37,561 nucleotides of DNA from contig CAIXDY010000035.1 of NCBI GenBank assembly GCA_903918325.1, positions 1-37,561 on the forward strand, read 5' to 3'. This document shows positions 31,881-37,561 of this stretch, piece after piece. Each line of letters begins with the position of its first letter. Position 1 is the stretch's first letter. Below the pieces are notes generated by a model. The model did no database searches and was not told the origin of the DNA. It worked only from the letters and a program-made list of their open reading frames with translations. Made by a program: the position numbers and the translations under genes. The stretch is from an uncultured Actinomycetes bacterium. GTDB taxonomy: Bacteria; Actinomycetota; Actinomycetes; Nanopelagicales; Nanopelagicaceae.

Positions 31881-34800
31881 ATGTCTGAGAAAAACTTCGT
31901 ACACCTTCACGTTCACACCGAGTATTCGATGCTCGATGGTGCAGCGCGGGTTCCAGATTTAATGGCCGAGGTTGCACGCCAAGAAATGCCAGCTATTGCA
32001 ATGACCGATCATGGAAATGTTTTCGGAGCTTATGAATTTTATAAGCAAGCAAAAAAAGTTGGTGTTAAACCAATTATTGGAATTGAAGCCTATGTCGCGC
32101 CTGAATCACGTTTTGATAAAAAGCGTGTGCAATGGGCAAGCGGTGGCGAAGACGACGTCTCTGGTGGTGGCGCATACACGCACATGACGATCTTGGCTGA
32201 AAATAATGTTGGTCTTGGAAATCTTTTTCGCCTCTCATCCCTTGCCTCACTTGAAGGTTATTACTACAAACCGCGAATGGATCGCGAACTTTTATCCAAG
32301 TATGCAACTGGATTAATCGCAACAACGGGTTGCCCGGGCGGCGAAATTCAAACTCGTTTGCGCATGGGGGCATACAAAGAAGCCATTAAGGCAGCAAGTG
32401 ATTACCGCGATATTTTTGGCGAAGGCAATTTCTATCTTGAAGTAATGGACCATGGAATCGAGATTGAAAGCCGAGTCAAAAGTGATCTACTCAAGCTAGG
32501 CAAAGAACTTGGTTTACCGTTGCTGGCAACAAATGATCTTCACTACACATTGCAATCAGATGCTGGTGCACATGAAGCGTTATTGTGCGTTCAGTCTGGT
32601 TCGACGCTAGCGGATCCTAAGCGCTTCAAGTTTGATAACGATTCTTTCTACGTAAAAACCGCGGCCCAAATGCGCGAACTATTCAAAGAGATTCCTGAAA
32701 GCTGCGATAACACCTTGCTCATTGCCCAACGCTGCGATGTAACAATGCGCGAAGGCGAAAACTTGTTGCCACAATTCACGGTACCAGCCGGTGAGACTGA
32801 AGATTCATGGCTAAAGAAAGAAGCCATCACCGGAATGAAAAACCGTTTAGGTGCAAAACTCACCCCAACACATGAAGCCCGATTGGAATATGAACTGGGC
32901 GTAATGGAAAAGATGGGATTTCCGGGTTACTTCCTTGTAGTTGCCGACTTAGTTGGACACGCAAAAAAAGTTGGAATTCGTGTTGGTCCAGGCCGTGGTT
33001 CGGCGGCCGGTTCCCTTGTTGCATATTCACTTGGTATTACTGGTCTTGATCCACTCGAACATGGTTTGTTGTTTGAGCGCTTCTTAAATCCAGAACGTAT
33101 TTCAATGCCCGATATTGATCTAGATTTCGACGAACGCCGTCGCAGCGAAATGATTCGTTATGCCACCAATAAATATGGTGAAGACCGAGTCGCGCAGATC
33201 ATTACTTACGGAACTATTAAATCTAAACAAGCCATCAAGGATTCAACACGAGTACTCGGTTATCCATACGTTATTGGTGAAAAACTTACTAAGGCATTAC
33301 CACCATCAGTAATGGGTAAAGATATTTCTTTAGGGGGAGTCTTTGATCCAAAAGATGATCGATACGGTGAAGCGGGAGAATTTCGCTCACTGTATGAATC
33401 TGATCCTGATTCAAAGCGGGTAGTAGATACTGCGCGAGGATTGGAAGGCCTCAAGCGTCAATGGGGTGTTCACGCTGCCGGTGTAATTCTTTCGCGTGAA
33501 CCGTTGTTAGATGTAATTCCAATCCATAGACGTGAAGCCGACGGCGCAATCATTACCCAGTTTGATATGGGAGCTTGTGAATCAATTGGCCTACTCAAGA
33601 TGGACTTTTTGGGCCTTCGAAACCTTTCCGTTCTAGATGATGCACTTATTAATATCAAGGAAAATCAAGGCATTGAAGTTGTGCTTGAAGATTTAACCCT
33701 TGATGATAAAAAAACTTATGAACTCTTATCGCGCGGTGACACATTAGGCGTATTCCAACTCGATGGTGGGCCTATGCGCGCACTGCTGAAGTCAATGTCG
33801 CCCGACTCTTTCGAAGATATTTCAGCGGTTATCGCGCTTTATCGTCCGGGACCAATGGGTGAAAATGCTCATAATAACTATGCCGATCGAAAAAATAATC
33901 GTAAACCGGTCGAACCAATTCACCCAGAATTATCTGAACCTTTGCAGGAAATTTTGGGCGATACGTATGGACTCATTGTTTACCAAGAGCAGGTAATGGC
34001 AATTGCACAAAAAGTTGCTGGTTTCTCCCTTGGTCGCGCAGATCTGCTGCGTAAAGCTATGGGTAAGAAAAATAAAGATATTTTGGACAAGGAATACATT
34101 CCTTTCGAGGCTGGCATGCAAGCAAATGGATTTTCAACTGCAGCAATAAAGCGCCTCTGGGATGTTTTGATTCCATTCTCAGATTACGCATTCAACCGTG
34201 CGCACTCTGCAGGTTATGGCGTGGTCTCTTATTGGACGGCATATCTAAAAGCTAACTATCCAACGGAGTACATGGCAGCGTTGCTAACAAGTGTTCGCGA
34301 TGACAAAGATAAGTCAGCCTTGTATTTGAGTGAGTGTCGCCGCATGGGTATTAAGGTTTTGCCACCAGATGTCAATGAGTCCAATGGTGAATATACCCCG
34401 CGCGAAAAAGATATCCGTTTTGGTTTAGCGGCAATCCGAAATGTTGGCGAAGGTGTTGTTGCTTCAATTAAAGCTTCACGCGAAAATAAGGGTCGTTTCA
34501 CTTCTTTTGGTGATTTCTTAGCCAAAGTAGATGCGCAAGTGTGCAATAAGAAAACAATTGAATCCCTGATTAAAGCTGGAGCATTTGGTTCACTCGGTGC
34601 AACACGTAAAGGTTTGGTGGCTATCCATTTAGAAGCAATTGACTCGGTCATTGAAAGTAAGCGGGCTGAAGCCATTGGCCAATTTGATCTTTTTGGTGGC
34701 GAGGCAGTTACCGAACTCTCTGGTTTGGATATTGAAATCCCAGCAGGTGAGTGGGATAAATCAATGCTGCTCAGTTATGAGCGCGAAATGTTAGGCCTAT

Positions 34801-35378
34801 ATGTATCGGATCATCCACTGCTTGGTGTCGAACATGTCTTGCGTGCAAACACGGATATGTCCATCAGTGAATTAGTTGATGAAGGTGCTCAGCATGAATC
34901 AATTGTCACAATTGGTGGCTTAATCACAAGTGTTACACGCAAAGTTTCCAGACAGGGTGCATCGTGGGCAGTAGTCACCGTTGAAGATCTTGAAGGTTCC
35001 CTTGAAGTTCTATTTTTCTCTAATACCTACAACCAATACTCAATGTCACTAACTGAAGATCGAATTGTCACTGTGAGAGGTCGCGTAGATCGTCGCGAAG
35101 AGAATTTGCGTTTCACCGCACTTGAAATGTCGATGCCTGACATTTCCGCCGGCCCAACTGGACCGCTAGTTATTTCATTGCCAATGTCGCAGTGCACACC
35201 ACCAGTTGTTGATCGGATTAAAGAGATTTTGAGATCGCACCCAGGAAAACGTGAAGTTCATCTTTCACTTGGTGAAAACGGAAGCAATACCGTGATGAAA
35301 ATTGATGCATCCGTCACAGCATCACCATCGTTGAGCGCGGATCTTAAATCTATTCTTGGCCCTAACTGCCTCGTATAA
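31881..35378 (+). CDS. dnaE: Replicative DNA polymerase III alpha subunit DnaE1
   Basis: A 1165-residue replicative polymerase. The N-terminal PHP domain is fully conserved (FVHLHVHTEYSMLDG, MTDHGN, YTHMT, TTGCPGGE, VMDHG, TNDLHY), as in mycobacterial DnaE1 where it acts as the proofreading exonuclease. The palm has Asp411 and Asp413 in PDIDLDFDERRR and Asp575 in LLKMDFLG; GPGRGSAAGSLVAY and FNRAHSAGYGVVSYWTAY are also typical. Helix-hairpin-helix and OB-fold domains follow (ITIGGLITSVTRKVSRQGASW), and GQFDLFGG at about residue 933 resembles a clamp-binding motif. It is the second C-family polymerase in the window. Confidence 0.97.
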   Translation: MSEKNFVHLHVHTEYSMLDGAARVPDLMAEVARQEMPAIAMTDHGNVFGAYEFYKQAKKVGVKPIIGIEAYVAPESRFDKKRVQWASGGEDDVSGGGAYTHMTILAENNVGLGNLFRLSSLASLEGYYYKPRMDRELLSKYATGLIATTGCPGGEIQTRLRMGAYKEAIKAASDYRDIFGEGNFYLEVMDHGIEIESRVKSDLLKLGKELGLPLLATNDLHYTLQSDAGAHEALLCVQSGSTLADPKRFKFDNDSFYVKTAAQMRELFKEIPESCDNTLLIAQRCDVTMREGENLLPQFTVPAGETEDSWLKKEAITGMKNRLGAKLTPTHEARLEYELGVMEKMGFPGYFLVVADLVGHAKKVGIRVGPGRGSAAGSLVAYSLGITGLDPLEHGLLFERFLNPERISMPDIDLDFDERRRSEMIRYATNKYGEDRVAQIITYGTIKSKQAIKDSTRVLGYPYVIGEKLTKALPPSVMGKDISLGGVFDPKDDRYGEAGEFRSLYESDPDSKRVVDTARGLEGLKRQWGVHAAGVILSREPLLDVIPIHRREADGAIITQFDMGACESIGLLKMDFLGLRNLSVLDDALINIKENQGIEVVLEDLTLDDKKTYELLSRGDTLGVFQLDGGPMRALLKSMSPDSFEDISAVIALYRPGPMGENAHNNYADRKNNRKPVEPIHPELSEPLQEILGDTYGLIVYQEQVMAIAQKVAGFSLGRADLLRKAMGKKNKDILDKEYIPFEAGMQANGFSTAAIKRLWDVLIPFSDYAFNRAHSAGYGVVSYWTAYLKANYPTEYMAALLTSVRDDKDKSALYLSECRRMGIKVLPPDVNESNGEYTPREKDIRFGLAAIRNVGEGVVASIKASRENKGRFTSFGDFLAKVDAQVCNKKTIESLIKAGAFGSLGATRKGLVAIHLEAIDSVIESKRAEAIGQFDLFGGEAVTELSGLDIEIPAGEWDKSMLLSYEREMLGLYVSDHPLLGVEHVLRANTDMSISELVDEGAQHESIVTIGGLITSVTRKVSRQGASWAVVTVEDLEGSLEVLFFSNTYNQYSMSLTEDRIVTVRGRVDRREENLRFTALEMSMPDISAGPTGPLVISLPMSQCTPPVVDRIKEILRSHPGKREVHLSLGENGSNTVMKIDASVTASPSLSADLKSILGPNCLV

Positions 35379-35408
35379 ATTTACGCACCCCACGCTAGAG
35401 CCAACCGT

Positions 35409-35420
35409 TACAATTTGACG
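35409..35420 (+). promoter_or_regulatory. -10 element and leaderless start for hisD
   Basis: TACAAT at 35409-35414, close to the ideal TATAAT, is followed by six bases and then GTG at 35421. No Shine-Dalgarno sequence is present. This decides the hisD start in favour of GTG 35421 over the TTG at 35415. Confidence 0.6.
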
Positions 35421-36728
35421 GTGATTCGCACAGTGGACCTTCGTGGACAGGTAATGTCAAAAGCTCAGTACAGCGCCGAGCTTCCGCGTGCCGTTTTGGA
35501 CATTGATGCAGCGATGAAATTAATCGAACCAATTCTGCACCGAGTAAAAACAGGTGACGAGACTGAACTTATCAAGTTAGCTCAAGAATTCGATGGTGTA
35601 GCACCGCAATCAATTCGCGTTCCACCGAGTGCAATTTCTGCTGCCCTCAATACGTTGGACCCAAAAGTTCGAACAGCCTTAGAGCTTTCAATCGAGCGCG
35701 TTAGAAAAGTCCATACCGATCAAATTCGCAGTGATAAAACCACCACGGTTGTAGAGGGTGGAACCGTAACTGAAAAATGGATTCCAGTAGATCGAGTTGG
35801 CCTTTATGTTCCTGGTGGTCAGGCGGTTTATCCCAGTAGTGTGATTATGAATGTTGTTCCGGCGCAAATTGCGAAAGTTTCATCAATCGCCGTTGCATCC
35901 CCGCCACAAAAAGATTTTGGCGGTTTACCTCACCCAACAATTCTTGCCGCTTGCGCACTTCTTGGCATCACTGAAGTTTTTGCGGTTGGGGGAGCCCAAG
36001 CGATTGCACTATTTGCTTACGGTATGGATGGTGTGTGCGAGAAATGTGATCTTGTTACGGGTCCTGGAAATATTTATGTAGCCGCTGCCAAGCGCGCATT
36101 ACGCGGTGTAATCGGAATTGATTCTGAAGCTGGACCTACAGAGATCGCGATTCTGGCCGATTCTTCTGCAATCGCTGCCGATGTTGCCGCTGATTTAATC
36201 AGCCAAGCTGAGCACGATGTAATGGCCGCTGCAGTTTTAGTTACTGACTCTATAGAACTCATGCAAGGTGTTAATGCCGAACTAAAAAAACGCGTAGCCG
36301 CTACTAAGCATTCAGATCGCATTACAAGTGCATTGACTTCAATTCAATCGGCAATTGTGCTCGTCGATGATATGTCGCAAGGAATTGACGTTGTTAATGC
36401 TTATGCTGCCGAGCACTTGGAAATTCAGACTAAAAATTCACACCACGATGCAGCCAAAATTCGTAATGCAGGCGCAGTCTTTATCGGCCGATTTTCACCT
36501 GTTTCACTTGGTGATTACTCTGCGGGTTCAAACCATGTACTGCCAACGGGCGGTTGTGCTTGTCATTCCAGCGGCTTATCTGTGCAAACTTTTTTGCGCG
36601 GATTACATTTCATTGAATACAGTCAAAGCGCTTTCAGCGATTTAGTTCCAACAGTAGTTACGTTGGCCAATTCTGAGGATCTACCTGCACACGGTGAAGC
36701 GATGACGGCCCGATTGGAAAATCTTTAA
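35421..36728 (+). CDS. hisD: Histidinol dehydrogenase HisD
   Basis: A 435-residue zinc enzyme catalysing the last two steps of histidine synthesis, L-histidinol to L-histidine with NAD+. Family blocks are VDRVGLYVPGGQAVYPSSVIM, GGAQAIALFAYG, LVTGPGNIYVAAAKR, DSEAGPTEIAILAD, QAEHDVMAAAVLVT, and AAEHLEIQ, where Glu331-His332 is the catalytic acid/base pair. SAGSNHVLPTGG closes the active site. GTG at 35421 is chosen from the leaderless promoter; a TTG six bases upstream would add two residues. The hisC ATG follows on the next base, so this is probably the first gene of a his operon. Confidence 0.96.
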   Translation: MIRTVDLRGQVMSKAQYSAELPRAVLDIDAAMKLIEPILHRVKTGDETELIKLAQEFDGVAPQSIRVPPSAISAALNTLDPKVRTALELSIERVRKVHTDQIRSDKTTTVVEGGTVTEKWIPVDRVGLYVPGGQAVYPSSVIMNVVPAQIAKVSSIAVASPPQKDFGGLPHPTILAACALLGITEVFAVGGAQAIALFAYGMDGVCEKCDLVTGPGNIYVAAAKRALRGVIGIDSEAGPTEIAILADSSAIAADVAADLISQAEHDVMAAAVLVTDSIELMQGVNAELKKRVAATKHSDRITSALTSIQSAIVLVDDMSQGIDVVNAYAAEHLEIQTKNSHHDAAKIRNAGAVFIGRFSPVSLGDYSAGSNHVLPTGGCACHSSGLSVQTFLRGLHFIEYSQSAFSDLVPTVVTLANSEDLPAHGEAMTARLENL

Positions 36729-37561
36729 ATGACTTGGCCACAATGGTTACCGCTGCGCACGGAGTTAAAACCACTCACTCCCTACGGCGCACCACAAGTT
36801 CCGGCGCGAGCTTCTCTCAATACAAATGAAAATCCATATTCACCATCGCCTGCACTTCAAAGGGCTATTGCTGATGCTGTTTTGAGACAAGCCGCTCAAC
36901 TCAATCGTTATCCCGATCGCGATGCAACCAAACTTCGCACACAATTATCTGAGTACATCAATGGTTTGAGTTCTACTTCTTTTAGCGCAGAAAATATTTG
37001 GGCGGCCAATGGAAGTAATGAGATCATTCAATCCATTTTCTTAGCTTTTGGAAGTGGCGTGGCTCTGGGTTTCACACCTTCATATTCAATGCACCCACTT
37101 ATCGCCAAAGTCACTGGTACTGCGTGGATAGATGGTGCACGAAATGCAGATTTCTCGCTCAATGTAAATGATGCACTAGCTCAAATTCAGCAACATAAAC
37201 CGGTTTTAACTTTCATTACTACCCCAAATAATCCAACTGGGGGGTCGATTGCAATTTCCGACATCCAACTACTAGCCGATGCAACGGCAATGGTTGGTGG
37301 GTTGTTAGTTGTTGATGAGGCTTACGCTGAATTTTCTCAGGAAGTATCGGCAGTTACTTTGATTAAAGATAACCCGCATGTTCTTGCTATCCGTACTATG
37401 AGTAAAGCTTTTGCTTTTGCTGGTGCACGAGTGGGTTATTTAGTCAGCGATACTGCAGTAAAAGATGCGATGTTAGTAGTCCGTCTGCCGTATCACCTCA
37501 GTGCGCTGACGCAAGCAGCAGCATCTGTAGCGATTGATTTCAAAGATGAACTACTTGGCAC
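36729..37561 (+). CDS. hisC: Histidinol-phosphate aminotransferase HisC (3' end outside window)
   Basis: 277 codons of a fold-type I aminotransferase are present before the window ends, about three quarters of the usual 350-370 residues. It converts imidazole acetol phosphate to histidinol phosphate using PLP and glutamate. LNTNENPYSPSPAL and RYPDRDATKLR are the HisC opening, TPNNPTGG and VVDEAYAEF bind PLP, and Lys226 in RTMSKAFAFAGARVGY is the Schiff-base lysine. The ATG directly abuts the hisD stop. Confidence 0.95.
   Translation, partial: MTWPQWLPLRTELKPLTPYGAPQVPARASLNTNENPYSPSPALQRAIADAVLRQAAQLNRYPDRDATKLRTQLSEYINGLSSTSFSAENIWAANGSNEIIQSIFLAFGSGVALGFTPSYSMHPLIAKVTGTAWIDGARNADFSLNVNDALAQIQQHKPVLTFITTPNNPTGGSIAISDIQLLADATAMVGGLLVVDEAYAEFSQEVSAVTLIKDNPHVLAIRTMSKAFAFAGARVGYLVSDTAVKDAMLVVRLPYHLSALTQAAASVAIDFKDELLG

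Overview
The window looks like core chromosome of a streamlined, relatively AT-rich actinobacterium. The signs are a DUF3040 gene before mraZ, SepF and YggT after ftsZ, an FtsZ tail ending in DVPDFMK, a eukaryote-like IleRS behind a translational T-box, a meso-DAP-type MurE (DNPR motif), a PHP-intact DnaE1 and several leaderless genes. Base composition is low for the phylum by eye. A freshwater Nanopelagicales-like ('acI') lineage is my best guess, but no rRNA gene is present to confirm it. I saw no phage, insertion sequence, CRISPR array, tRNA or rRNA gene.

Layout. 1-4163: an iron-type alcohol dehydrogenase (cut by the left edge) and a STAS-less SulP transporter on the minus strand, a divergent MFS transporter, and a convergent DoxX membrane protein, with a terminator between the last two. 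4279-9019: a LexA-controlled mutagenesis operon (LexA box, DUF6504-like gene, dnaE2, catalytically intact Y-family polymerase). 9064-9453: DUF3040 gene and a strong terminator. 9466-26273: the division and cell wall (dcw) cluster mraZ-rsmH-ftsL-ftsI-murE-murF-mraY-murD-ftsW-murG-murC-ftsQ-ftsZ-pgeF-plpbp-sepF-yggT. 26260-29556: ileS with its T-box, on the opposite strand and tail-to-tail with yggT. 29647-35378: DksA/TraR-type zinc-finger protein with a histone-H1-like tail, lspA, rluD, dnaE1. 35421-37561: hisD and the start of hisC, the head of a histidine operon.

How it works together. mraZ through ftsQ is nearly unbroken; rsmH to ftsQ has almost no intergenic DNA. It makes the soluble precursors (MurC, D, E, F), lipid I and II (MraY, MurG), and the division polymerase and transpeptidase (FtsW, FtsI) with their FtsL/FtsQ partners. 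FtsZ has its own leader. Control points visible in the DNA are a phased MraZ-box array with an embedded promoter, a structured RNA before rsmH that fits the actinobacterial mraW leader motif, and the ileS T-box that can hide the Shine-Dalgarno sequence. The usual divIVA after yggT is absent here.

I found no wholly undescribed system. The most distinctive items are the SOS cassette lacking ImuA'/ImuB, the long MraZ array, the H1-tailed zinc-finger protein, and a recurrent leaderless start geometry.
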